Assembly (NCBI RefSeq): GCF_003590945.1
Contig: NZ_QYUK01000011.1
Location: 3,690,909-3,754,908 of the forward strand
Direction: 5' to 3'
Source of the DNA: Oleomonas cavernae
Lineage (GTDB): Bacteria > Pseudomonadota > Alphaproteobacteria > Zavarziniales > Zavarziniaceae
DNA: 64,000 bases
Shown piece by piece: positions 1 through 9,106 of the stretch. The first letter of the stretch is position 1; the number at the start of each line of letters is the position of its first letter. A model generated the notes under the pieces. The model ran no database searches, had not been told where the DNA came from, and was given only the letters and a program-made list of their open reading frames with translations. The position numbers were made by a program, and so were the translations under genes.

Positions 1-548
1 CCCCACTACCGGACAGCGACGGCCCGGAAGGGATGGCGTATTTCCTCTCACCGCTAAGATCGACGCTAATATCGGGGCCCGCTGCCCGCACCAAACCCGT
101 GATTGCTGCCTTGCGCCGGGCAGGCCTGCGCGCAAAACAGGTGCGGGATGTTGCACGCGAAACAGCTGTTGGCCTGGCATTGGCCCAAACGATGGTCGCC
201 GTGCTCGAATCCAACCGATGGGATTACACGGGACTGCCCGGGAGCCCGGCATTGCTGAACGGACTCGTCGCTGTGCGCGAGGCGATGGATGCCGTCGCGA
301 CTGAAACCGGCTTACCAGTAACCCCTTCTTTGAAGATCATGGCGACCTCGCTGGCATGGCGCTTGATAGTCGCGGCTTCAATCCACGCCTTGCCATTCAA
401 TATCGAAGCAGCTTTGCGATATCACTTCAGCAAAGTCGGCACACAGACGCGGATGCTGATCGACAGTTATGTCGCCCTGGGCAAAAAGCATGCCCTGCCA
501 ACCGCTGGGCTGGCTGCCCTGCGCCGCGCCCTGCCGGAGCATTCCTGA
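1..548 (+). CDS. Ketopantoate reductase-like protein (ApbA/PanE fold), 5' end outside window
   Basis: The reading frame is open from the first bases of the window, so the gene starts upstream of position 1 and only the C-terminal ~181 residues are visible. They align throughout with the C-terminal part of the two full-length paralogues at 5072 and 6096: shared blocks are EGMAYFL, AVGLAL, the YHFSKVG segment and the LRRxLP ending. This is the all-helical domain that follows the Rossmann domain in ketopantoate-reductase-type proteins. The Lys and Asn that this domain contributes to catalysis in true PanE are not recognisable, so pantoate synthesis is unlikely. It probably belongs to a small family of NAD(P)-dependent reductases tied to the neighbouring DUF1302 locus. 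It is convergent with the AraC gene that follows. Confidence 0.8.
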   Translation, partial: PLPDSDGPEGMAYFLSPLRSTLISGPAARTKPVIAALRRAGLRAKQVRDVARETAVGLALAQTMVAVLESNRWDYTGLPGSPALLNGLVAVREAMDAVATETGLPVTPSLKIMATSLAWRLIVAASIHALPFNIEAALRYHFSKVGTQTRMLIDSYVALGKKHALPTAGLAALRRALPEHS

Positions 549-596
549 CTGGCGATCCGATGGGAATGAGGAGGTTCCCCCATGGCATATCTTGGC

Positions 597-1685
597 CTAG
601 CTGGTAGCTCCGCCGCGATGAACCGACGGCGTGTAACCTGTCCAGCGTTTGAAGGATTTACTGAAGCTCGAAACATCGGAATACCCCAGCATCTCTGCTA
701 TGTCGACAAAGGCCAGCGTGGTTTCGCCCACGAGCGCCAATGCCCGATCACGCCGCGCGTGGTCCAGCGCATCCCGATAGGTGAGGCCGAACTCTGACAG
801 GCGGCGCTCCAATGTTCTCGTGCTCATGCCACAGGCGGCGGAAAGCTGCTCCAGCGTCGGTGCCCGAACCGAAGCCCGCAAATGTCGCATCACCATGCTG
901 AGCAAGTCTTCGCCGATATCACGCTTGGTCAGGAATTCCTCGCAACGCGCGACGGACTCGCGGAATGCGGCCGGTGAATTACCGGACAGCGGCTCGTCCA
1001 AAATGTCCGCAGGAAAACATAGCTGTTGTGCCGGCCGATCGAAGCAGACCTCGAAGCCAGACAAGCCCGCAAAGCGCCAAGCGTAGTCAGCGACGGGAAG
1101 TGCACCGGAATCGAGTTCGATGCGCCCCGATGAGATGGGTTTTTCGCGCAGGCTGGCGAGAAGACGGGCGAAGGCGATCATCCAGGCATCGGTGTGAAGC
1201 CGGCCGGTATCGCCCAGCGGAACGACTCGCCGCATCACGACAACGGCCTCGGCCCCCTGTTGTGTCCAGGAAATAGACCAAGCCGGCCCCAGCAGCCGGT
1301 GATACCGCACGAGGCAGTCGAGCGCCGCACGCAGCGTAGGGGCGGCCAGCAATGCCATGCCCATTACCCCCAGATGGACCGGCCGCAGGCGCTCCCCATA
1401 GGTCAGTCCAAGCGTGGGATCATCCGCGGCGTACCAGACATTCTCGAAAATTCGCTGTGCCTGATCCAGGGAGAGCAGTCTGTCGTTGGTGCCGAGGTGG
1501 CTTGGCGCAAGGCCGGTACCGGCGAGACATGCGTTGGCTGGAATACCGCGCTCTTCGGCAATGCGAACAATGACATCGGCGAGGTAGACCGGAATGACCG
1601 GGGTCTGCCGCAAAATGGGCGGACGGCGAAATGGCGCGTGAGAACCACGAGTTTGGCGGGCCGCATCATGGTCATTTGCATTCAT
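597..1685 (-). CDS. AraC-family transcriptional regulator with arabinose-binding-type N-terminal domain
   Basis: 362 residues. The N-terminal ~220 residues match the effector domain of the large AraC subgroup that includes OruR-like regulators (conserved stretch GVMGMALLAAPTLRAAL). The C-terminal ~100 residues hold two helix-turn-helix motifs (LEQLSAACGMSTRTLERRL, then DIAEMLGYSDVSSFSKSFKRWTG) with the usual AraC signature. It is divergent from the acetoacetate-decarboxylase-like gene at 1756 across about 70 bp, so it most likely controls that gene and the DUF1302/reductase genes behind it. The effector is unknown; relatives often sense fatty or alicyclic compounds. The ATG start at 1685 is the first in-frame start. 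The fold is certain, the target is inferred. Confidence 0.9.
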   Translation of the reverse strand: MNANDHDAARQTRGSHAPFRRPPILRQTPVIPVYLADVIVRIAEERGIPANACLAGTGLAPSHLGTNDRLLSLDQAQRIFENVWYAADDPTLGLTYGERLRPVHLGVMGMALLAAPTLRAALDCLVRYHRLLGPAWSISWTQQGAEAVVVMRRVVPLGDTGRLHTDAWMIAFARLLASLREKPISSGRIELDSGALPVADYAWRFAGLSGFEVCFDRPAQQLCFPADILDEPLSGNSPAAFRESVARCEEFLTKRDIGEDLLSMVMRHLRASVRAPTLEQLSAACGMSTRTLERRLSEFGLTYRDALDHARRDRALALVGETTLAFVDIAEMLGYSDVSSFSKSFKRWTGYTPSVHRGGATS

Positions 1686-1755
1686 CGTGCAGACTATTCC
1701 AAGCCGAGCGGGGCCGCTCCAACTGACGCTATCATAAAGACGAGGGAGTGTGAAA
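1686..1755. promoter_or_regulatory. Divergent promoter region between AraC and ADC-like genes
   Basis: About 70 bp separate the two divergent starts and must hold both promoters. A good Shine-Dalgarno, GAGGGAG at 1742-1748, lies 7 nt before the ATG at 1756 and decides that start over the GTG at 1750, which lies only one base beyond it. I see no clear palindrome. Confidence 0.45.
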
Positions 1756-2667
1756 ATGCCTTACGACGAGAATTTCTTCGCCGAGGCTGACGCAAATACG
1801 ACGCTGTGCCGTATCAGCGACGGGAGCGACGTAGAGATGCCGCTCAAGACCTATGAAGCGGAAGCCCTCTCGGCGGTCTTCACCGTCGACGTCGACGCCG
1901 CGCGCAAGCTGATCCCCGTGCAGGATCTCAAGCTCTGCAGGGTTAGCCCGGACAGGGCACTGGCGGCCCTCCAGTTCATGGACTACCGCGGGAAGAATAT
2001 CGATCGGTATCAGGAAGTCGTGGTTCTGCTCTTTGTTCACAAGTCGCCACTGGTTGATATCGCACCGGTGTCCACGTTCTTCACGGAGAGCTTGCCCGGC
2101 ATGGGCTATTTCATCGTTCACATCGGCGTCTCGGGGGACCAGGCGCGCCGCGTGGGGTGGGATATCCTCGGCTTCCCAAAATTTCTCGCCGAGATATCGG
2201 TGGTTGGCGATGAGCAGCAGGTATCCGGCAAAGCACACAAGGCCGGCAAGAGCATCTTCTCCCTCGATATTCAGAAGCCGCCTGGCTATGCCGATCAACG
2301 GCAGGACTTCTCCTGCTATACGATCGATCCGGACTCGAACCGCCTCTACACCATCCCCTACCAGTATTGGGCCAGCCGTGGTCTGGTGGAAGGTGCCTCA
2401 TCGGCGACGCTGACGCTGGGCGATCATGAGATTGCAGACGAGATCAGGGCGCTGGGCCTTTCGGAGGAGGCACTGTTCGCTCAGCACGTGCCGAACTACG
2501 CCCTGATATCCAATTTTCCCTCCGAGCGTCGCAGCATTGGAGACTGGCGCGACACCCGCGGGGTCTACCGCGAGGTGGCGCTGGCCAAGGCCGGAAAACT
2601 GCGGGGACCGGCCGAATATGTAGTTCTGGACGCGCCCCTTCCTGTCGCCGCAGGCGCGGAAACCTAG
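1756..2667 (+). CDS. Acetoacetate decarboxylase-family protein (PF06314)
   Basis: 303 residues. It has the ADC fold signature: an N-terminal acyl-binding segment (AVFTVDVDAARKLIP) and the active-site strand with GFPKF near residue 137. The lysine in this motif lines up with the Schiff-base lysine (Lys115) of clostridial acetoacetate decarboxylase. The neighbouring lysine that lowers its pKa (Lys116) is replaced by Phe. ADC-like proteins with such changes often do hydration, aldol or dehydration chemistry instead of decarboxylation, so the substrate should not be assumed. It is the first gene of a run with a DUF1302 outer-membrane protein and two reductase-like proteins, probably under the divergent AraC regulator. 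Confidence 0.85.
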   Translation: MPYDENFFAEADANTTLCRISDGSDVEMPLKTYEAEALSAVFTVDVDAARKLIPVQDLKLCRVSPDRALAALQFMDYRGKNIDRYQEVVVLLFVHKSPLVDIAPVSTFFTESLPGMGYFIVHIGVSGDQARRVGWDILGFPKFLAEISVVGDEQQVSGKAHKAGKSIFSLDIQKPPGYADQRQDFSCYTIDPDSNRLYTIPYQYWASRGLVEGASSATLTLGDHEIADEIRALGLSEEALFAQHVPNYALISNFPSERRSIGDWRDTRGVYREVALAKAGKLRGPAEYVVLDAPLPVAAGAET

Positions 2668-2779
2668 TGGTTCCATTCATCGCGGCCGGCGCCCATTAAT
2701 CTGTCGCGCCTGATGGCGGGAAACCGCGGACAAGCCAACGATGGCGAGGCGCCCGCCAAGGGCGCTGATGGGGACGCGA

Positions 2780-5022
2780 ATGAAAGCGAATGGGTCTGTT
2801 GTGCAAGTGCGTGGCCGCGGGTTGCGCCTTTTCATTCTGCGTACCGGCGCAGTGTCCCTTGCCGCGCTGGCGCTCGGCGCGTCAGCCATGGCTTATGATT
2901 TCGAGGTGGGCGACGAACTGACCGGCTCGATCATCACGACGCTGTCGGTCGGAGTCCAAGTTCGCATGGCAGACCAGGATCCGCGCTTGGTTGCCTACTA
3001 TAACGGGGGCAGCGCTACCACAGCCGACGCCGACGACAGTACGCTGAATTTCAACAAGTATGACGTCACCTCGCAGATTACGTCAATCGGCTCCGAACTG
3101 CGGCTGAAATGGCGAAGCTATTTCGCGACGGTGACCGGCACGGCCTTTTTCGATTCGATCGCCGCCAACAATGATCTGGCCGAAAATGGGCCTGTCACGC
3201 GGCCCTATCGCGGCCGCTATTCGCCGGAAGGCAAGGACAGGGCCGAATGGGATGCCGAATTCCGCGAATACTATGTGGGCGGCAATTTTGAGGCTTTCGA
3301 TCGCAACCTCGTGGTCAAGGTAGGTAGCCAGATCGTCAACTGGGGCGAGGCACTGTTTACCCTGAACGGCATCTCGGTGATCAACAGCCTCGAGGTCAGC
3401 AAGATCCTCACCCCCGGAGCGGAATTCAAGGATGCGCTGATCCCGGTACCGATGGTCAAGGTTGACTACGACCTCGCCGAGGGCCTGGCCGCCGAAGCTT
3501 TCGTCACTTTCGGCTTCGAGCCCACACGGCTGCCGGCTTGCGGTTCATTCATGAGTTTCAGTGACAATTTCTGCGATGGCGTGACCGGCACCACGATCTT
3601 CACCGACTATGGCGACACCCGCGCGTACACGGTGGGGCGTGATAATGCCGGCGATTACAACAACCCTGCGCCGCCTTACGGCACCGGCCCGCAGGCGATC
3701 TCGGTCGGCATCCCCATCCACCAGCTGGACGAGCCGTCGACCAATGACTGGGGCGTATCGCTGCGCTACTTCTCGCCGGACCTGAACAATACGGAATTCC
3801 AATTCTACTACATGAAGTATCGCAGCCGCCTGCCGTCCGTCTATTTCCGATCGCCAGAGCATTTTGCCGAAGGTACCGGACAGGCAAGTTTCCTCCAGGC
3901 ATCGCAGGGCCTGCTGGGCTCCGTCTTGGCGCAGCTGGGCCTGGAAGGCCAGCAACAGGTGATGCAGACACTGGAGGCCCTGGCCCCTTCCTTGGAGTCG
4001 ACGGGCAACCTATTAACCGACCTCCTCAGTCCGGCGTTGACCCCGGTGATCTCCAGCCTCATCAGCCCCCGGTAGGTACGCTGCCGCGCAGCGTGGTACT
4101 CGAAAATCTGGATAACAGTGATTTCTATGGCTACTATCCGGACGATATCCAGATGCTGGGTATGGCATTCAACACCACGGAGAACTACACGGGCATCGCC
4201 ATCAATGGCGAGGTCTCGTACAAGCATAATGTGCCAATTATCATCTCGGCGCCGATCTTCCTGGCCATGGCGCTGAATTGGGCGGGGGGTGTCCCGCTTG
4301 ATCAGGGAACAGCGGGGGCCAAGCTTCCCATAGGGCCGTTGATGCTGAACAATTTTGGCTTGGCGCCATATTTGGACGCCCCGGGCGGCTACACTTTCGA
4401 CGATCAGTTCATTCCAGGACGGGAACTCCGCGCCGACAAGCGCCACGATGTCTGGCAGGCGGCACTACGGTTCACCAAGATATTTGGTGGAACCAATATA
4501 GTTACGTCCCTGACGGGCGCCAACTCCGTCACGGCCCTGATTGAATTCGGCGGCATCCACGTCGATCTGGATGATAATATGCCCTATGCATCATTCGGGC
4601 AGAACGGCTTTTCGGGCTTCATGAGCCGTCCAATCAACCTGGCTGGCATCAGTCTCTCGCCCCCCATCGATCCCACGGTATTGGGCCCGCCCTTCGGCGC
4701 GACGGGGCGTCTGCCCACCAAATGGTCGGGCGGTGTTCAGGGGCTGTTCATTCTCGACTACCCCGACCTGATCGACGGCGTGAGACTGACGCCCACCTTC
4801 GCCTTCTCCACCGGCCTGTTCGGCATCACGCCGGCACCGCTGCCGGGCTTTACCAAGGGGATGACGTCCATCCTGGTTGGCTTGAGGGCCGATTTCAGCC
4901 AGCAGTTCTCAATCACTGCGAGCTACTTCAAGTCGTTCGGTGCCGGCGGCGGGCCGTCGGGTTCGCGCAACCCTTTCATCGACCGGGACTTCATCGGTCT
5001 CGCTGCGATCTATCAGTTCTGA
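2780..5022 (+). CDS. DUF1302 outer-membrane protein, interrupted by a -1 frameshift
   Basis: Two consecutive reading frames form one protein. The first part starts at ATG 2780, after GGGGA at 2769-2773, with a signal peptide ending ...LGASAMA before YDFEVGDE. It stops at 4075. The second part continues from about 4072 in the next frame with GTLPRSVVLENLD. One extra C in the C5 run at 4066-4070 joins them into 747 residues, close to the 753-residue paralogues at 10487 and 48727. The family is a beta-barrel-like outer-membrane protein usually found with DUF1329 and suspected to take part in uptake of hydrophobic compounds. The conserved C-terminal block DRDFIGLAAIYQF ends in Phe, typical of Bam-assembled barrels. 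The frameshift may be a sequencing error. Confidence 0.88.
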
Positions 5023-5071
5023 TGCCGCAAGCCATGCGCGCCGAGCCCCGTAAAATGCAAGGGAGTATCTC

Positions 5072-6028
5072 ATGAAGATCTTGATCATCGGGGCCGGTGC
5101 CGTCGGTCAGGTCTACGCGCTCTATTTGTCGAAGGCCGGGCATGACATCAGCTTCTTCGTAAAGGAAAAATACACCAACGAATTGGGCGCCGGCCTTACC
5201 CTGCATCGGCTGACCCGCCGTGGCCACGTCACCGAGCGGCTGGAAGGATTTGGCATTGTCACCTCGCCGGCAGAGGTCGCCGCCCGCACCTGGGACCAGG
5301 TCTGGATTGCCATCTCAGGGGATGCGCTGCGGGGCGAACTCGCGGGCCAGGTGCTGGCGGCAGCCGGCGGGGCGACCGTGATCATCCTGCAACCCGACAT
5401 CAACAACGACCAGCACGTGCGCAAGATCGTGCCCCCGGAGCAGATCGTGATGGGCGCGATTTCCTTCTTGAGTTTCCAGTCCCCCTTGCCCGGCAACGAC
5501 GATCCCGAAGGGATGGCCTATTTCCTCGACCCCTTGCGATCGACGCTGATGGCCGGCCCCGACGCCCGCGCCGAACCGGCGGTCGCCGCGTTGCGCCAAG
5601 GGGGGCTGCGGGCCAAACGCGTGAGGGACATCGGGCGCGCAACGGCGGTTGGCCTGGCCCTGCTCCAAACCATGGTTGCCGTGCTTGAATCCAACGGGTG
5701 GGACTATGCCGGGCTGGCGGGCAGCCCGGCCATGAAGCGGGGCCGCGTCGCTGTGCGTGAGGCCATGGATGCTGTCGCGGCCGAAACAGGCTTGCCGGTA
5801 CCGCTGCCCCTGAAACTGGCCGCGACGTCGATGGTGTGGCGCCTGCTGATCCCATTGTCTCGCCGCACCCTGCCGTTCGATGTCGAAGCGGCTTTGCGAT
5901 ATCACTTCAGCAAAGTCGGCGCGCAGACACGGATGCTGATCGACAGCTATGTCGACCTTGGCAACAAGCATGGCTTGCCGACAGCCGGGCTGGCCGCCCT
6001 TCGCCGTACCCTGCCGGAATATTCGTAA
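5072..6028 (+). CDS. Ketopantoate reductase-like NAD(P)-dependent oxidoreductase
   Basis: 318 residues, ATG after AAGGGAG. The N-terminus is a clear Rossmann fold (MKILIIGAGAVGQVYAL), followed by the all-helical C-terminal domain of the ketopantoate reductase superfamily. In PanE the catalytic Lys and a nearby Asn lie in a helix about halfway along the protein. The matching helix here (TAVGLALLQTMVAVLES) has neither. The protein is therefore probably a reductase or dehydrogenase of another substrate. It lies 49 bp after the DUF1302 gene and 67 bp before another paralogue, consistent with one transcript. The best guess is that it acts on a carbonyl intermediate of the same pathway as the ADC-like protein; this is inference. 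Confidence 0.88.
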   Translation: MKILIIGAGAVGQVYALYLSKAGHDISFFVKEKYTNELGAGLTLHRLTRRGHVTERLEGFGIVTSPAEVAARTWDQVWIAISGDALRGELAGQVLAAAGGATVIILQPDINNDQHVRKIVPPEQIVMGAISFLSFQSPLPGNDDPEGMAYFLDPLRSTLMAGPDARAEPAVAALRQGGLRAKRVRDIGRATAVGLALLQTMVAVLESNGWDYAGLAGSPAMKRGRVAVREAMDAVAAETGLPVPLPLKLAATSMVWRLLIPLSRRTLPFDVEAALRYHFSKVGAQTRMLIDSYVDLGNKHGLPTAGLAALRRTLPEYS

Positions 6029-6095
6029 ACCGCCTTCCCGTTGCGGAGTGGAGGGCTATGCCGCCCATCAATGCGCCAGTGCGGAGTGTCTCGAC

Positions 6096-7049
6096 ATGAA
6101 AATCCTGATCATCGGGGCTGGCGCCGTCGGCCAGGTCTATGCCCTCCACCTCTCTAAGGCGGGGCACGACGTCAGCTTCTTTGCAAAGAGGAAATACGCC
6201 GGAGAATTGCGTGCGGGCCTGACACTGCACAGACTCCGCCGCGGTGGCCACGCCACCGAGCGATTGCAGGGCTTCGGCATCGTCACCTCGCCAGAGGCCG
6301 TTGCGGCCGGCACCTGGGATCAAGTCTGGATCACGCTCTCTTCGGATGCCTTGCGCGGCGAACTCGCCGGCCAGGTGCTTGCCGCCGTCGGCATGGCGAC
6401 CGTGATCACCCTGCAGCCGACGATGGCTGACGGGCAATTCGTGCATGGGATCGTGCCGCCCGCCCAGATCGTGCATGGCTCAGTGCCGTTCATCAGCTTC
6501 CAGTCGCCGCTGCCTGGTTGCGACGGGCCAAACGGCATGGCGTATTTCCTGCCGCCTCTAAGGCCGACGATGCTGGCGGGGCCTAGTGCACGTGTCGCGC
6601 CAGCGATTGCCGCGCTCCGCCGGGGCGGTTTGCGCGCGAGGCGCGTGCGGGACCTTGATCGCGCGGTCGCCGTGAACATCGCCATGGGCCAGGCGCTGAT
6701 CCCGACACTCGAAGCCAACCAGTGGCGCCTTTCCGGGTTGTCGGGCACCCCCGCACTGGCGCACGGCCTTGCCGCCGCGCGGGAGGCGGTCGCGGCCGTC
6801 GCGGCCGAGACCGGGGCGTCGACGCTTTTCCTGAAGCCGCTGCTGACGCCTCTGGCTTGGCGCCTGCTGTTGCCGGTAGCGCCCTGCCTTGTGCCGTTCA
6901 ATCTCGAAACCTTCCTGCGCTACCACTTCTCGAAGCTCGGGGCGCAAACACAGGTGGTGATCGACGGATACATTGATCTGAGCATCAAGCACAGCCTGCC
7001 GGCCGACGCGCTGGTGGCGCTGCGCCGCGCCCTGCCGCAGCCTTCGTAG
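6096..7049 (+). CDS. Ketopantoate reductase-like oxidoreductase, third paralogue
   Basis: 317 residues. The ATG at 6096 is chosen because MKILIIGAGAVGQVYAL begins there, exactly as in the gene at 5072; a longer frame back to 5949 only overlaps the previous gene. The Rossmann GAGAVGQ motif and helical C-terminal domain are present, and the PanE Lys/Asn pair is again absent (helix AVNIAMGQALIPTLEANQW). It has diverged more than the other two copies, especially from residue 160 on. Three such paralogues within 7 kb suggest local duplication, with the DUF1302 gene and ADC-like gene placed between copies one and two. Confidence 0.88.
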   Translation: MKILIIGAGAVGQVYALHLSKAGHDVSFFAKRKYAGELRAGLTLHRLRRGGHATERLQGFGIVTSPEAVAAGTWDQVWITLSSDALRGELAGQVLAAVGMATVITLQPTMADGQFVHGIVPPAQIVHGSVPFISFQSPLPGCDGPNGMAYFLPPLRPTMLAGPSARVAPAIAALRRGGLRARRVRDLDRAVAVNIAMGQALIPTLEANQWRLSGLSGTPALAHGLAAAREAVAAVAAETGASTLFLKPLLTPLAWRLLLPVAPCLVPFNLETFLRYHFSKLGAQTQVVIDGYIDLSIKHSLPADALVALRRALPQPS

Positions 7050-7124
7050 ACATCTTCCGATTCCCACCAATTTGCCTGCTTGCATCGCAACAAAGCCCCA
7101 AAAGTGAGCCGATAAGAAAATATA

Positions 7125-7144
7125 GTTGACACTGATGTAAGCTA
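7125..7144. promoter_or_regulatory. Operator-like element shared with the TetR promoter at 13465
   Basis: The sequence TTGACACTGATGTAAGC (7126-7142) is nearly the same as TTGACATCGATGTAAGC at 13467-13483; over a 21-bp stretch only two central bases differ. The 13467 version is a near-perfect palindrome (TTgACATCGATGTaAn), as expected for a TetR-type operator. Here it sits about 45 bp before the SDR start at 7187. One of the local TetR proteins (8128 or 12862) is the likely binder. Confidence 0.5.
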
Positions 7145-7186
7145 TACCCACGATGCGATCTGAAAAAGAAACATCCGGGGGCGGGC

Positions 7187-8013
7187 GTGCTGGAACTCAA
7201 AGGGCGGACGGCAGTCGTTACAGGTGCGGCCAGCGGCATCGGCCGGGCAATCGCGCAATCGCTGGCCCAGCGTGGCTGCCACCTCGCCTTGTTCGACATC
7301 AACGAAGGGCAGTTGCGGCAAACGGTCGAACTGCTGGGCGGATCGGGCGTTCGGGTTTCCACGCATAGGCTGGATGTCGCCGATCCGATCGCCGTCGCCG
7401 CGGCCCCCGCACAAGTGCTCGCACAGCATCCCGCCGTAGATGTTTTGGTTAACAATGCCGGCGTCTCCGTCTCGGGGACCTTCGATCGCGTATCGGAAGC
7501 CGATTTTGACTGGCTGTTCTCGATCAACTTCTGGGGGTCGTGCGCATGACCCGCGCGTTCCTGCCATTGTTGATGCAGCGCGACGAGGCGCGCCTCGTCA
7601 ATATATCGAGTCTGTTTGGGCTCGTGGCACCACCCGGTGCCACGTCCTACGTCGCCAGCAAATTCGCCGTTCGCGGCTTTTCGGAATCGCTGCGCAACGA
7701 ACTGCGCGGGAGCCCTGTTGGCGTGACGGTGGTTCATCCGGGCGGTGTTGCCACGTCGATCGCCGAGAATTCGCGTGTGCCCCGGGATGCTACCAATGCC
7801 GAGGTGGCAGAGCAGATCCAAATGAGCCGGAAACTGTTGACGATGCCGCCCGCCAAGGCCGGCGAAATCATCGTCAGCGGGATCGAGCGCAGACGGGCGC
7901 GCGTTCTCGTGGGCCGGGACGCAAAGATTATCTCGTTTATCGAGCGTCTTTTCCCGACGACCTATTGGAACCTCGCACAATTAGCTGCGGGCAAGAGAAT
8001 ACCAAGTCCCTGA
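7187..8013 (+). CDS. Short-chain dehydrogenase/reductase, interrupted by a -1 frameshift
   Basis: Starts at GTG 7187 (MLELKGRTAVVTGAASGIG). The first frame ends at 7549 and the second takes over from about 7538. One extra G in the G5 run at 7533-7537 gives FWGVVRMTRAFLP and a single protein of 275 residues. Motifs: cofactor-binding TGAASGIG, structural NNAG, catalytic YVASK with the upstream ISS serine. This is a classical SDR that would oxidise a secondary alcohol or reduce a ketone. Its nearest relative in the window is the SDR at 54184, which is broken at exactly the same codon pair. It is followed by a TetR gene, with the operator-like element upstream. Confidence 0.87.
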
Positions 8014-8127
8014 CGGACTGAAAATCGAACGCTAGTAATCTGTTGGGTTGTACGGCGCGGGCATTCAGCTCTCGCGCCGAGAGGTGTCTTATCGCCTGTT
8101 TCAAACAAAACAGAGAAGGTTACCTCC

Positions 8128-8949
8128 ATGGCTGCCAGCCGAGTGACCAGGGCAAATCCTATAGGCGCGCCACGATCGCCTTGCGTTTTGAATGGCGATG
8201 GAAAAGCGGCAGCCCATCGCATGCGCAAGAAGCCGGTTCAGCAGCGCTCCAAGGCGACAACGATCGCGATCGTTGAAGCGGCGTCGATGATTCTACGCAA
8301 GGACGACCACATAGCGTTCACCACAAACGACATCGCCCGGCGCGCGGGCGTCAGCATCGGGTCGCTCTATCAGTTTTTTCCCAACAAGGAAGCCATCCTG
8401 ACTGCCGTGATCGCATCATGGGTGGATGCCATCGCGAGCGAGATTGACGAGATACCGTCGGGGGGCGATGGCAGCGGCCCGCAGGAGGCAATCGGAAGTC
8501 TCGTCACAGCACTTTTCGATGTGGCTGAACGGCACGAGCGGGAGATCCATGTTGTGGCGAAGCACATCCAACTCGCCGCCGAAATTCCAGCGGTCAAGGC
8601 GCTGCCATCAAAACTGTTCGGCAAATTCGCGGCGATTCGAGGCCGGGACGCGGATGACCGGGGGCTTGCCGGAAACGGGCCGATCGATTTCGTACTCGCG
8701 TCGACAATCTTCTGGATCCTCATCAGGGCCGCCCTCAGCCGACAGCCGGAAACCGGCCACGACCGGTTCGATCAGGAGATTTCCGCGCTAATTGCTCGGG
8801 TCCTGCTCGACGGCGAGGAACCTTATGCATCCCCTGTGAAAGACCGGCCGCGGCCGCGAACGACCGCCTCCGACGTCGTGCCGCACAGCCTTCTCGCCAA
8901 GCACCACAACCGCGGGGCGGGCCGGCAGGCCGACACGACGACGAAGTAA
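8128..8949 (+). CDS. TetR-family transcriptional regulator
   Basis: 273 residues, long for TetR because of a ~35-residue basic N-terminal extension and a ~35-residue arginine-rich tail. The DNA-binding domain is clear: FTTNDIARRAGVSIGSLYQFFPNKEAIL. The ligand-binding domain is not assignable. The ATG at 8128 is the first good start; an internal Met at 8221 would remove most of the extension. It lies between the SDR gene and the DUF1329-DUF1302 pair, all in the same direction, so it may control either or both. Confidence 0.88.
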   Translation: MAASRVTRANPIGAPRSPCVLNGDGKAAAHRMRKKPVQQRSKATTIAIVEAASMILRKDDHIAFTTNDIARRAGVSIGSLYQFFPNKEAILTAVIASWVDAIASEIDEIPSGGDGSGPQEAIGSLVTALFDVAERHEREIHVVAKHIQLAAEIPAVKALPSKLFGKFAAIRGRDADDRGLAGNGPIDFVLASTIFWILIRAALSRQPETGHDRFDQEISALIARVLLDGEEPYASPVKDRPRPRTTASDVVPHSLLAKHHNRGAGRQADTTTK

Positions 8950-9106
8950 TTTATCAGATATCTATTTCGCGCTTATCGGGCACCACAGCGCCAATCACTT
9001 TGACAATAGCTGGCGAGAATCGCCTGAGGTACCGGGGGAGACAGTTAAGCGTAACACCATAGTTCCGAGTCCAATTCGACAATAAAAAAGTCAAGGGAGG
9101 GAGCGA
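8950..9106 (+). promoter_or_regulatory. Leader and promoter region of the DUF1329-DUF1302 operon
   Basis: 157 bp, A+T-richer than its surroundings, ending in a strong ribosome-binding site (AAGGGAGGGAG) directly before ATG 9107. A TTTGACAATA stretch near 8998-9007 could be a -35 element. I see no strong palindrome. Confidence 0.35.

Noticed and set aside
4057-4100. Programmed ribosomal frameshift in the DUF1302 gene
   Set aside because: No slippery heptamer with a downstream structure is evident, the intact paralogues do not need one, and the same defect occurs in unrelated genes at G/C runs.
7141-7153. A sigma-70 promoter made of TTGACA and TATACC before the SDR gene
   Set aside because: The spacing is only 11 bp, too short for a -35/-10 pair. 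The palindromic operator explanation fits better.
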